Of a stretch of 33,504 nt of DNA, positions 9,701 through 16,250 are shown one piece after another. The stretch is from contig NZ_LQWY01000015.1 of the NCBI RefSeq assembly GCF_001643235.1, positions 12,289-45,792 of the forward strand. Direction: 5' to 3'. How positions within the stretch are numbered: the first letter of the stretch is position 1; every line of letters starts with the position of its first letter. The position numbers were made by a program, and so were the translations under genes. The notes below the pieces were generated by a model that saw nothing but the letters and a program-made list of their open reading frames with translations, ran no database searches and was not told the origin of the DNA. Origin of the DNA: Domibacillus aminovorans (lineage in GTDB: Bacteria > Bacillota > Bacilli > Bacillales > Domibacillaceae).

Positions 9701-10282
9701 TTGCTTGGTGCTCAGCAACATGGCTACATTGATTCGGTCGGATTCGATTTATATTCACAAATGTTGAAAGAAGCAGTTGAACAAAAACGCGGTGGTAATA
9801 CAGAGAATACAGTGCCATCATTTGAAGTGGATGTGTCGATTGATGCGTACATTCCAGATTCATATATCGGGGATAGCGCGCAAAAAATTGATATGTATAA
9901 GAGATTCCGCTCAGTGGATTCATTTGATGAAATCGCTGAATTAAAAGAAGAAATGACCGACCGCTTTGGTGATTATCCGGCTGAAACAGCTGATTTATTT
10001 AAAGTGGCTGAAATGAAAATACATGCGGCGAAGACGAAGCTTGAGTCGATGAAGCAGTCGAAAGGGACGGTCACCATTTTGATGAGCGAACAGGGAACGA
10101 AAGAAATCGATGGCACGAAAGTATTTTCCATTTGCAACAAGTTTGGTCGCATGTGTGGACTTGGAATGGATGAGCAAAAACTGAAAGTAACGATTGATAT
10201 TAAAAAAGCACCGGAACAGGGCTGGTTCAATGCGGCACTCGAATTAATCAGCCAACTTGAGACGGCAAAAAAACAGCCATAA
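6761..10282 (+). CDS. mfd: Transcription-repair coupling factor Mfd
   Basis: ATP-driven DNA translocase that removes RNA polymerase stalled at lesions and recruits UvrA. The 1173-residue product has the full family architecture. The N-terminal UvrB-like domains (e.g. [16 protein letters not shown]) come first. The RNA-polymerase-interacting CarD-like domain lies near residues 495-560 ([20 protein letters not shown]). The superfamily 2 motor has Walker A GDVGYGKT (651-658), DEEQ (752-755) and [11 protein letters not shown], and the TRCF C-terminal domain follows. ATG 6761 sits close behind an AAAGGGGGT site and matches the family start. An upstream in-frame TTG (6707) lies inside the terminator stem and is rejected. 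Confidence 0.97.
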   Translation: MNHLLDLFLKNEEAVSIVNGMEVGMKEQLAAGLSGSLRAVFAAAAYRKLQKPVMIVTYNMLQAQKLYDDLTQFISEENIYLYAANELIAAEISIASPELRAQRIEMLNHLALHGTGIYIVPAAGLKKLIPSKEVWKRLQKTFTIGKDIDLELLKQEFVQMGYERADMVYTPGEFSIRGGIVDIYPLTSEHPIRIELFDTEIDSIRTFAPDTQRSIDSMTSVLIGPAGEMPASTEELAALAGRLEQSLMDTVKKIGSPDVKKQLTAYIGADIEKLKEGVRINELGKYTSLLYEETAVVTSYLPEGGVVFFDEMSRIKEISESLEKEEAEWYTGLIEEGKAVHGLKLAHSLQAAVQSIRQPLVYLSLFMRQTAGGKPENIVNFSARPMQNFHGQMNVLEGEIDRWKKSGTTVLFLGETVERVEKIKATLDDYGMEATRLKDQNDVIEGVIQIGPGALTSGFEFPLLKLAVITEQELFNKKASKSKRRQKLSNAERIKSYSELKMGDYVVHVNHGIGKYLGIETLEINGVHKDYLKIKYQGTDELFVPVEQIELVQKYVGSEGKEPKIYKLGGNEWKRVKKKVESSVQDIADDLLKLYAEREAARGYAFSPDGDMQREFEAAFPYEETEDQLRSIQEIKRDMEREQPMDRLLCGDVGYGKTEVAIRAAFKATEDGKQVAILVPTTILAQQHYETLKERLQDFPVKVGLLSRFRSRKQQTETLKGLKAGTVDIVIGTHRLLSKDVQYHDLGLLVVDEEQRFGVTHKEKIKQLKTNVDVLTLTATPIPRTLHMSMLGVRDLSVIETPPENRFPVQTYVVEHNLGLVREAAEREIARGGQVFYLYNRVEDIERRADEISTLVPDARVSYAHGQMTERELEAVILAFLEGETDILVTTTIIETGVDIPNVNTLIVHDADRMGLSQLYQIRGRVGRSNRVAYSYFTYRKDKVLSEPAEKRLQAIKEFTELGSGFKIAMRDLSIRGAGNLLGAQQHGYIDSVGFDLYSQMLKEAVEQKRGGNTENTVPSFEVDVSIDAYIPDSYIGDSAQKIDMYKRFRSVDSFDEIAELKEEMTDRFGDYPAETADLFKVAEMKIHAAKTKLESMKQSKGTVTILMSEQGTKEIDGTKVFSICNKFGRMCGLGMDEQKLKVTIDIKKAPEQGWFNAALELISQLETAKKQP

Positions 10283-10287
10283 CAACA

Positions 10288-10317
10288 TGTATAGAATGTC
10301 TCTATTGAAAGATACTA
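10288..10317 (+). promoter_or_regulatory. sigma-G promoter of spoVT
   Basis: TGTATA (10288-10293), 17 bp, GATACTA (10311-10317). This is close to the sigma-G pattern TGAATA - N17-18 - CATACTA. It begins 6 nt after mfd ends. spoVT is forespore-specific and sigma-G-dependent in B. subtilis. Confidence 0.7.
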
Positions 10318-10369
10318 ACACCATAGCAAAATGTTTCGATATTTTGATGGTGAAAGAGAGGCAGCTAAC

Positions 10370-10906
10370 ATGAAAGCAACAGGTATTGTTCGTAGAATTG
10401 ATGATCTGGGCCGTGTGGTCATTCCGAAAGAAATACGTCGTACCCTTCGCATTCGAGAAGGAGATCCGCTCGAAATTTTTGTCGATCGAGACGGCGAAGT
10501 TATTCTGAAAAAGTATTCACCGTTTACAGAGCTCGGCGATTTTTCACAGGAGTATGCAGAATCGTTATTTGACAGTTTAAATTACGCAATTTTAATTTGC
10601 GACCGAGATACAGTCATTTCGGCTGCCGGTGTGAAAAAGAAAGACTTCGTTGAACGGAAAATTGGACCGATTGTTGAAACAGTCATTCAAGAGCGCCGTT
10701 CTGCTGAAAGCAATGACCAGCGCGAAGTGGAATTTGTGGACGGTCGCATGATTCAGGCTGCATCATATTTTATTGCGCCGATTATTGCATCCGGCGATGC
10801 AATCGGTGCCGTCGTCTTGTTTTCAGAAGAACGATCAGCAGGAGAAGCAGAACAAAAAGCGGCATTTGTCGCCGCTGCTTTTTTCGGCAAACAAATGGAG
10901 CGTTAA
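10370..10906 (+). CDS. spoVT: Stage V sporulation protein T, AbrB/GAF-family transcription regulator
   Basis: Forespore transcription factor that tunes sigma-G genes late in sporulation. The 178-residue product has an AbrB-type swapped-hairpin DNA-binding domain at residues 1-50 (MKATGIVRRIDDLGRVVIPK, EIRRTLRIREGDPLEIFVD). A GAF-like sensor domain follows (about 55-178: SLNYAILICDRDTVISAAG, IGAVVLFSEE). The start at ATG 10370 gives the invariant MKATGIVRRIDDLG opening and follows a GAGAGG site; the length equals the B. subtilis protein as I recall it. It has its own sigma-G-like promoter and terminator. Confidence 0.97.
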   Translation: MKATGIVRRIDDLGRVVIPKEIRRTLRIREGDPLEIFVDRDGEVILKKYSPFTELGDFSQEYAESLFDSLNYAILICDRDTVISAAGVKKKDFVERKIGPIVETVIQERRSAESNDQREVEFVDGRMIQAASYFIAPIIASGDAIGAVVLFSEERSAGEAEQKAAFVAAAFFGKQMER

Positions 10907-10937
10907 CCCGGACTCCCGGCTGAGGAGCCGGGTTTTT
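10905..10937 (+). terminator. Intrinsic terminator of spoVT
   Basis: AACCCGG (10905-10911) pairs with CCGGGTT (10928-10934), with inner CTCC/GGAG pairing. The stem begins inside the stop codon, and five T follow. Confidence 0.92.
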
Positions 10938-10985
10938 CTTTGCAAACATATCGAAAATGAGTAAAGTAGTGACAGAGGTGGTCAT

Positions 10986-12545
10986 ATGGAAGAAGGAAAA
11001 TCATTTATCAAAGGAGCGGTGCTATTAACAGTAGCTGCGTTATTTGTAAAAGTATTGAGTGCAGTATACCGCGTGCCATTTCAAAATATTGTCGGCAATA
11101 CCGGATTTTACATTTATCAGCAAGTATATCCTTTCTATGGAATTGCCACGGGCCTTGCTGTCTCAGGCTTTCCGATTGTACTTTCAAGGCTTGTTGCGGG
11201 AGCAGATAAAGGATCGAAACAACAGTTGATCGGTACAGCATTTTTTACAATTAGTATAATGGGTATCTTGTCTTCTTTAATTTTATTTTTTTCTGCAAGC
11301 TGGATAGCAATAGCAATGGGAGATGCGCAGCTGACACCGCTTATTCAGCTAAGTGCCTTTTTCTTTTTGGCGATGCCGTATATAACTGTCCGCCGTGGTA
11401 CTTTTCAAGGAGGGGGTGACATGATGCCGACAGCCATGTCGCAAATGACTGAACAGTCCATTCGTGTTCTTTGTATTTTATTATTTTCTTTTTATGCTGT
11501 TTATTCAGGAAGGACACTATATGAAGCTGGTCTCGGTGCCGTCGTCGGTTCGCTGTTCGGTATGATCGCGTCCATCATTGCGTTATTTCTGTATAAAACG
11601 GAGAAAAAGGTTTCGACCCCTTTTCAATTCGATGTTCAAATTGCGACAACGATCATAACGAAAGGCAGTGCGATTTGTTTGTCTGCTTTAACGCTGGTTT
11701 TATTACAGCTGGCTGATTCGTTTCAAATTTATAGCGGACTTGTCTTATCAGGAGTTCCAGCTGATATGGCGAAAGAATGGAAGGGTATATATGATCGGGG
11801 CCAGCCTTTGCTTCAGCTCGGTGTCGTTGCGGCAGTGTCGATTTCGTTAACCGTTGTTCCACTTATCACAAAAGCGATAAAAGAAAAAGAAGTCCATGCT
11901 GCTCTAGTGTACAGCCAGACAACACTTCGGATTAGCTTTGTACTCGGTCTTGCAGCGTCAAGTGGTTTAGCTGCCATAATGAATCCACTGAATAAAATGT
12001 TGTTTGAAACGACTGATGGTTCTGGTGTACTGGCAATATTCGGGATATCGATTTTTTTTTACTCCATTATGTCGACGGTGAATGCTATTTTTCAAGGACA
12101 GGGACAGGACTGGATTCCGGCAGCTGGTGCTGTGATCGCCCTTGCCTTTAAATGGACAGCAAATGCAATTTTAATTCCAGTATATGGATTATATGGTGCT
12201 TCGTTCGCAACATCAGGTGCACTGTTTGCAGGTGTATTATTTTTAACTGCCGCGTTGAGAAAACATGAAAAGCGCCCGTTATTTAGCGGTACATTTATAC
12301 TTAAAGCAATAGCATCTTCATTTTTCATGGCGGTTATCGTATACATATGTATTTATTTTCTTTTGCCGGAAGGATCGGGTCGCCTCATAAGCGGGGTGAC
12401 AGCGGTCAGTGGGGCAATACTCGGAGCCTGTCTGTTTTTTGCTTTCGTGGTAAAATGGAAAGTATTAAATGAAGATGAACTGCGGATGCTGCCTTTCGGA
12501 TTGAAAATCATTGACTGGACGGCGAAGCGCAATAAGAGGATGTGA
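10986..12545 (+). CDS. yabM: Polysaccharide biosynthesis / MOP-superfamily lipid flippase (YabM, SpoVB-like)
   Basis: Integral membrane protein of the MOP (multidrug/oligosaccharidyl-lipid/polysaccharide) exporter superfamily, close to SpoVB and the MurJ/Wzx flippases. The 519-residue product is highly hydrophobic, with roughly 13-14 predicted membrane helices, for example FIKGAVLLTVAALFVKVLSA (residues 6-25). It also carries the family segments YRVPFQNIVGNTGFYIYQQVYPFYG and RLVAGA. The exact substrate is unknown; a lipid-linked wall precursor is an inference from the family. ATG 10986 follows AGAGGTGG. A weak promoter-like pair (TTGCAA at 10940, TAAAGT at 10962) precedes it. yabN starts 6 nt after the stop, so they form an operon. 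Confidence 0.9.
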   Translation: MEEGKSFIKGAVLLTVAALFVKVLSAVYRVPFQNIVGNTGFYIYQQVYPFYGIATGLAVSGFPIVLSRLVAGADKGSKQQLIGTAFFTISIMGILSSLILFFSASWIAIAMGDAQLTPLIQLSAFFFLAMPYITVRRGTFQGGGDMMPTAMSQMTEQSIRVLCILLFSFYAVYSGRTLYEAGLGAVVGSLFGMIASIIALFLYKTEKKVSTPFQFDVQIATTIITKGSAICLSALTLVLLQLADSFQIYSGLVLSGVPADMAKEWKGIYDRGQPLLQLGVVAAVSISLTVVPLITKAIKEKEVHAALVYSQTTLRISFVLGLAASSGLAAIMNPLNKMLFETTDGSGVLAIFGISIFFYSIMSTVNAIFQGQGQDWIPAAGAVIALAFKWTANAILIPVYGLYGASFATSGALFAGVLFLTAALRKHEKRPLFSGTFILKAIASSFFMAVIVYICIYFLLPEGSGRLISGVTAVSGAILGACLFFAFVVKWKVLNEDELRMLPFGLKIIDWTAKRNKRM

Positions 12546-12551
12546 CGTGTA

Positions 12552-14021
12552 ATGAAGAAAAAGATAACGATTGTAGGACTCGGAGCTGCTGATCTCGATC
12601 AAATGCCACTCGGTGTGTACCGGCTTTTAAAAAAATCAAATACGGTCTGGCTTCGAACGATGGGTCATCCGGTCGTTTCCGCATTGCAACAAGAAGGTGT
12701 ACAGTTTGAAAGTTTTGATACCGTTTATGAACGGCATGACCGGTTTGAAGATGTATATGAGGAAATTGTCGAGCTGTTGCTTGAAGCATCGAAGCATGAG
12801 CCTGTTTTATACGCCGTACCGGGTCATCCAATGGCAGCAGAGAAGACCGTACAACTGTTGCTTGAGCGAAAACGGTCAGGTGAAGTAGATGTGGTGATTG
12901 CAGGCGGACAAAGCTTTCTAGATGCGCTTTTTGCCAGCATTGAAATCGATCCAGCTGATGGCTTTCAACTGCTTGATGGTACTGCATTGAATCGCGACGA
13001 TATTCATATTTTTGGTCACTTGATCATTGCCCAAGTGTACGATTCATTTGTAGCATCTGATGTGAAATTGACATTGATGGAAAAATATCCGGATGACCAT
13101 GAAGTGACAGTTATAACGGCAGCGGGCAGCGAACAGGAAGTGCTGAAAAAGATGCCGCTTTACGAGCTTGATCGCAATATGGAGATTAATAATTTAACGA
13201 GTGTGTACGTGCCGCCTGTTCAAAAAGAAGAAGATACATATCGAGAGTTTTCTGTGCTAAGAGAGATCATCGCCCGTTTACGCGCACCAGACGGCGGCTG
13301 TCCATGGGATTTGAAACAGACGCATTCATCGTTAAAAAAGTATTTAATAGAAGAAGCATATGAATTGTTTGAAGCGATTGATGACAAAGACGATGATGCA
13401 ATGGTAGGCGAACTTGGTGACGTTTTGCTGCAAGTGCTCCTTCATGCGCAAATTGGCGAAGATGAAGGCATGTTTACCATTGAAGATGTAATTGAATCGA
13501 CTTCTTCCAAAATGATTCGACGCCACCCGCATGTGTTTGGGAATGAGCAGGCTGAAACCGCAGATGATGTGAAAGCGAATTGGCAGGAAATCAAAGCAGC
13601 TGAGAAAGGGTATAAGCAAGCTCGATGGCTCGATGGAATCCCGAAAGGACTGCCGGCATTACTCGAAGCGTACGACATTCAGAAAAAAGCGGCGAAAGTC
13701 GGATTTGACTGGAGCGAGGCAGCTGGCGCAATCGAAAAAGTGAAAGAAGAATGGATCGAATTTCTCGTTGAAACAGAGACGGGTGACGCTGCTCATCTAC
13801 GGGAAGAATTCGGGGATGTCCTCTTTTCATTCATTAACGTCGCGCGTTTTTATGACATTCATCCAGAAGAAGCACTCGCAGCAATTAACATCAAATTTCG
13901 GCGCCGCTTCGGCTATGTAGAAGACCGCGTAAGAGAAAGCGGCCGCCAATTTACAGACTTTACGCTGGATGAACTCGATTCATTTTGGAATGAAGCAAAA
14001 AAAGAGGAGAGAGATAGATGA
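12552..14021 (+). CDS. yabN: Fused tetrapyrrole methylase-like / MazG nucleoside triphosphate pyrophosphohydrolase (YabN)
   Basis: Two-domain protein of 489 residues. Residues about 1-225 form an SAM-binding tetrapyrrole (corrin/porphyrin) methylase-like domain (ITIVGLGAADLDQMPLGVYRLL, LYAVPGHPM). Residues about 240-485 carry tandem MazG units. The first has the metal-binding helix IEEAYELFEAID and ELGDVLLQVLLHAQI; the second has VKEEWIEFLVE and EFGDVLFSFINVAR. MazG enzymes hydrolyse NTPs to NMP and pyrophosphate and are thought to clean the nucleotide pool. The fusion is standard for Bacillus YabN. The role of the methylase-like half is not established. The gene overlaps rqcP by 4 nt. Confidence 0.93.
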   Translation: MKKKITIVGLGAADLDQMPLGVYRLLKKSNTVWLRTMGHPVVSALQQEGVQFESFDTVYERHDRFEDVYEEIVELLLEASKHEPVLYAVPGHPMAAEKTVQLLLERKRSGEVDVVIAGGQSFLDALFASIEIDPADGFQLLDGTALNRDDIHIFGHLIIAQVYDSFVASDVKLTLMEKYPDDHEVTVITAAGSEQEVLKKMPLYELDRNMEINNLTSVYVPPVQKEEDTYREFSVLREIIARLRAPDGGCPWDLKQTHSSLKKYLIEEAYELFEAIDDKDDDAMVGELGDVLLQVLLHAQIGEDEGMFTIEDVIESTSSKMIRRHPHVFGNEQAETADDVKANWQEIKAAEKGYKQARWLDGIPKGLPALLEAYDIQKKAAKVGFDWSEAAGAIEKVKEEWIEFLVETETGDAAHLREEFGDVLFSFINVARFYDIHPEEALAAINIKFRRRFGYVEDRVRESGRQFTDFTLDELDSFWNEAKKEERDR

Positions 14022-14278
14022 GACTGGACAAATTTTTAAAAGTATCACGTATTATTAAACGCCGGACACTCGCAAAAGAAGTAGCAGATCAAGGGCGTAT
14101 TTCCATTAATGGCGTAGCAGGAAAAGCAAGTTCTAATGTAAAAGTCGGCGATGAATTGGCAATTCGTCTTGGTCGCCGCATTATGACTGTCCGTGTTGAG
14201 AAGTTGCTGGATACAACGAAAAAGGAAGAAGCAGCGGGTATGTACGATGTGCTAAAAGAAGAACAACTGTCTGAATAA
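14018..14278 (+). CDS. rqcP: S4-domain RNA-binding protein RqcP (YabO), ribosome quality control
   Basis: Small S4-domain protein of the Hsp15 group. In B. subtilis it works with RqcH to drive poly-alanine tailing of nascent chains on obstructed 50S subunits. The 86-residue product is almost entirely the S4 fold: MRLDKFLKVSRIIKRRTLAK, then EVADQGRISINGVAGKASSNVKVGDELAI. The ATGA overlap with yabN and the GAGGAGAG site indicate translational coupling. The rqcH gene is not in this window. It ends at a terminator that separates it from the sporulation pair yabP-yabQ. Confidence 0.93.
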   Translation: MRLDKFLKVSRIIKRRTLAKEVADQGRISINGVAGKASSNVKVGDELAIRLGRRIMTVRVEKLLDTTKKEEAAGMYDVLKEEQLSE

Positions 14279-14284
14279 GCGGGA

Positions 14285-14318
14285 AAGCATTCACTTCAAA
14301 AAGAGTGGGTGCTTTTTT
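14285..14318 (+). terminator. Intrinsic terminator of yabM-yabN-rqcP
   Basis: AAGCATTCACT (from 14285) pairs with AGTGGGTGCTT (to 14314), with two G-T pairs, followed by TTTTTT. The T-run merges into the -35 region of the yabP promoter. Confidence 0.75.
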
Positions 14319-14346
14319 CATAATTTTCAAGCCTTTTGCATATTAT
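14318..14346 (+). promoter_or_regulatory. Probable sigma-E promoter of yabP-yabQ
   Basis: TCATAAT (14318-14324), 14 bp, CATATTAT (14339-14346). The sigma-E pattern is kmATATT - N13-15 - CATAcanT. In B. subtilis yabP and yabQ are mother-cell sigma-E genes, which supports the call. Confidence 0.6.
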
Positions 14347-14380
14347 CTCAGATAGAGATTATAAAAAGGAGATGAACAAT

Positions 14381-14641
14381 ATGGACATAAAGCAGGATCA
14401 TACAGTGAATATAACAGGGCGGAAAACAGTGGAATTAACAGGTGTTCAGCAAGTGGAGCGCTTCGATAGTTCGGAATTTTTACTACAGACGGTAATGGGC
14501 AAGCTGAAAGTACGCGGCAGTGGGCTGAAAATGAAACATTTTGATACCGTCAATAAAAAGGCCGCCATTGAAGGGCGGATCACAGCCTTTTTATACGTAG
14601 ATGGAAGTGCAGGAAAATTATTTTTTAAACGGTCAAAATGA
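14381..14641 (+). CDS. yabP: Sporulation protein YabP
   Basis: Small YabP/YqfC-family protein required for sporulation in B. subtilis; the molecular role is unknown. The 86-residue product carries the family core: HTVNITGRKTVELTGVQQVE, then FDSSEFLLQTVMGKLKVRGSGLKMK, ending near GRITAFLYVDG. ATG 14381 follows AAAGGAGATGA with good spacing. An in-frame TTG at 14336 lies within the promoter and an ATG at 14372 is too close to the ribosome site, so both are rejected. The protein is a little shorter than the roughly 100 residues I recall for B. subtilis. It overlaps yabQ by 4 nt. Confidence 0.9.
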   Translation: MDIKQDHTVNITGRKTVELTGVQQVERFDSSEFLLQTVMGKLKVRGSGLKMKHFDTVNKKAAIEGRITAFLYVDGSAGKLFFKRSK

Positions 14642-15117
14642 ATCTCGGTACACAAATTGAAACGGCACTTTTGATGGCTGTGACGGGCATTTGCTTCGGT
14701 ATGCTGCTTGATGTATACCGGCGGATCAGATGTAAGAACAAAAAAAAGATTGTTCTGCTCGTTTTAAGTGATGGTTTATTTTGGAGTAGTTATGCGATCG
14801 GATTGTTTATCTCTTTATATTATGTAAATGACGGACAAGTAAGGCTTCCGTTCTTTTTGTTTCTATTCGTTGGCGTTCTGCTCTATTTCCTGTTCATCCG
14901 GCGCTTTTTTCTTCCTGTGATGAATGCCGTTTTTTTTCTATGTCGGCTCATAGGGAATATTATCAAAACAATTATACACATTTTTTTCATCACTCCGGTC
15001 CTTTTCATTGTGAAAACCGTGGTTTTCCTTGCCAGAATGATCCATTCTCTATTATTATGGATGATAAAGACATTATTGTTACGACCGTTTTCGGCAATAG
15101 GCCGTTCAAAAAAATAA
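14638..15117 (+). CDS. yabQ: Spore cortex biosynthesis membrane protein YabQ
   Basis: Integral membrane protein needed for cortex formation in B. subtilis, where it localises to the membranes around the forespore. The 159-residue product starts with the family segment LGTQIETALLMAVTGICFGM. It has about four or five hydrophobic helices, including VLLVLSDGLFWSSYAIGLFI and LPFFLFLFVGVLLYFLFIRR, and a basic C-terminus. It starts inside the yabP stop (ATGA) and is translationally coupled to it. It appears shorter than the B. subtilis protein, probably in the variable C-terminal part. The divIC start follows 17 nt after the stop. Confidence 0.88.
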   Translation: MNLGTQIETALLMAVTGICFGMLLDVYRRIRCKNKKKIVLLVLSDGLFWSSYAIGLFISLYYVNDGQVRLPFFLFLFVGVLLYFLFIRRFFLPVMNAVFFLCRLIGNIIKTIIHIFFITPVLFIVKTVVFLARMIHSLLLWMIKTLLLRPFSAIGRSKK

Positions 15118-15134
15118 ATGGTGGAGGAACTGCA

Positions 15135-15533
15135 ATGCGCGGACTGAACAAAGAAAAAGTGTCATCATTGAAAAATGCATTTATATTGTCTCAGGAAAAA
15201 AAATCAATTTTTAAAATGCAGCATAAACGAAAACTCATGCGCCGATTAGCAGCTTTTGGAGTGGTAGGGCTTATTATTCTTGGTACGATGCTATCAGCTG
15301 TCATATCGCAATCTGCCAGTCTTGAGGCGAGTGAGGAAAAGCTGGTGAAAGCGGAGCAGCAGCTGACCAAGCTGGAACAGCAGCAAAAACTTTCGGAAGA
15401 AGAGCTTGAACGATTGAAGGATGATGAGTATATTGCGGATCTCGCACGGAAAGACTATTTCTTGTCTGAAGAAGGGGAAATTATCTTTAATCTTCCAGAA
15501 ACGGATCAAAAAGGGCAGAGAGAAGAAGAATAA
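15135..15533 (+). CDS. divIC: Cell-division protein DivIC (FtsB-like)
   Basis: Bitopic membrane protein of the division septum that partners FtsL and DivIB. The 132-residue product has a basic cytoplasmic N-terminus, one transmembrane helix at about residues 38-57 (LAAFGVVGLIILGTMLSAVI) and an extracytoplasmic coiled coil (LEASEEKLVKAEQQLTKLEQ). The conserved tail contains DDEYIADLARKDYFLSEEGE. ATG 15135 follows GTGGAGGAAC. An open frame running 65 codons further upstream overlaps yabQ in another frame and is rejected. I see no clear separate promoter, although divIC must be expressed in growing cells while yabP-yabQ are sporulation genes, so one probably lies inside yabQ. Confidence 0.94.
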   Translation: MRGLNKEKVSSLKNAFILSQEKKSIFKMQHKRKLMRRLAAFGVVGLIILGTMLSAVISQSASLEASEEKLVKAEQQLTKLEQQQKLSEEELERLKDDEYIADLARKDYFLSEEGEIIFNLPETDQKGQREEE

Positions 15534-15535
15534 AG

Positions 15536-15565
15536 AAAGCAGTGTCTTATTGACACGCTTTTTTT
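15536..15565 (+). terminator. Intrinsic terminator of divIC
   Basis: AAAGC-GTGTC (15536-15546, one bulged A) pairs with GACACGCTTT (15552-15561), 5-nt loop, then T to 15565. Its right arm contains part of the -35 box of the next promoter. Confidence 0.85.
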
Positions 15566-15577
15566 ACGTACTATAAT
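15550..15577 (+). promoter_or_regulatory. sigma-A promoter of yabR inside the divIC terminator
   Basis: A consensus TTGACA (15550-15555) and a consensus TATAAT (15572-15577) with a 16-bp spacer. The -35 box overlaps the loop and right arm of the divIC terminator. Confidence 0.8.
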
Positions 15578-15620
15578 AATAAATAAAGCTCGAACAATTT
15601 TAAGGAGGAACAATTTTTTT

Positions 15621-16064
15621 ATGTCAATCGAAGTGGGCAGCAAGTTACAGGGTAAAGTGACCGGCATTACAAAGTTTGGTGCGTTTGTACAATTGCCGGA
15701 AGGTTCGACGGGTCTCGTTCATATTAGTGAAGTGGCGGATAATTATGTCAAAGACATTAATGATCACTTGACTGTCGGCGATGAAGTGGAAGTAAAAGTA
15801 TTGAATGTTGAGAAGGACGGTAAAATCGGTTTGTCAATTCGTAAAGCGAAGGATAATCCACCGCCGCAAACGCAATATCGTCCGCGTCCACAACGCCAGG
15901 GTGATTTCCGTCAAAAAGGGGGACCACGAGGTGGAGGACAGCCGCCTGTAGAGAACTTTGAATCGAAAGTGGCCCGTTTCCTGAAAGACAGCGAAGAACG
16001 CATGACAACATTAAAACGTCAAACAGACTCACGCCGAGGTGGAAGAGGCGGAAGACGCGGTTAA
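15621..16064 (+). CDS. yabR: S1-domain RNA-binding protein YabR
   Basis: General-stress-type RNA-binding protein with one S1 (OB-fold) domain at residues about 5-75: GSKLQGKVTGITKFGAFVQL, then GSTGLVHISEVADNYVKDIN and VKVLNVEKDGKIGLSIRKA. The second half is low-complexity and rich in Pro, Gln, Arg and Gly (PPPQTQYRPRPQRQG, RGGGQPP), ending in SRRGGRGGRRG, typical of RNA-contacting tails. It is 147 residues long. ATG 15621 follows AAGGAGGAA after a T-rich 12-nt gap. The family is related to polynucleotide phosphorylase S1 domains; its target RNA is unknown. It has its own consensus promoter. Confidence 0.93.
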   Translation: MSIEVGSKLQGKVTGITKFGAFVQLPEGSTGLVHISEVADNYVKDINDHLTVGDEVEVKVLNVEKDGKIGLSIRKAKDNPPPQTQYRPRPQRQGDFRQKGGPRGGGQPPVENFESKVARFLKDSEERMTTLKRQTDSRRGGRGGRRG

Positions 16065-16109
16065 CGCTGCTCCCTGTCGATACAATATAATTGTATTTAT
16101 GTTATTAAG

Positions 16110-16141
16110 CGGTCTCGAATACCGATATTCGAGATCGTTTT
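16110..16141 (+). terminator. Intrinsic terminator of yabR
   Basis: A 12-bp stem (16110-16121 with 16126-16137, one G-T pair) and a CCGA tetraloop, followed by TTTTC. It is the first of two hairpins in this gap. Confidence 0.8.
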
Positions 16142-16150
16142 CTATGTAGG

Positions 16151-16205
16151 AAAGAATTCAGCTATGTGAGAAATTATATTCTCTTGCAGCTGGATTCTTT
16201 TTATT
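16151..16205 (+). terminator. Second hairpin with U-tract before the epimerase gene
   Basis: AAAGAATTCAGCT (16151-16163) pairs with AGCTGGATTCTTT (16188-16200), one G-T pair, with an inner GAGAA/TTCTC pairing. It is followed by TTATTT, giving a run of five T. It may be a back-up terminator for yabR or an attenuator in the leader of the next gene. No obvious riboswitch fold was recognised. Confidence 0.6.
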
Positions 16206-16250
16206 TATCTGGAATACGCATGATTAGCATTTTAAGAAAGGAGAATTAGT

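Noticed and set aside
14940-15134. An N-terminal extension of DivIC of 65 codons.
   Set aside because: It overlaps yabQ in a different frame, and the ATG at 15135 has a strong ribosome site and gives the family length.
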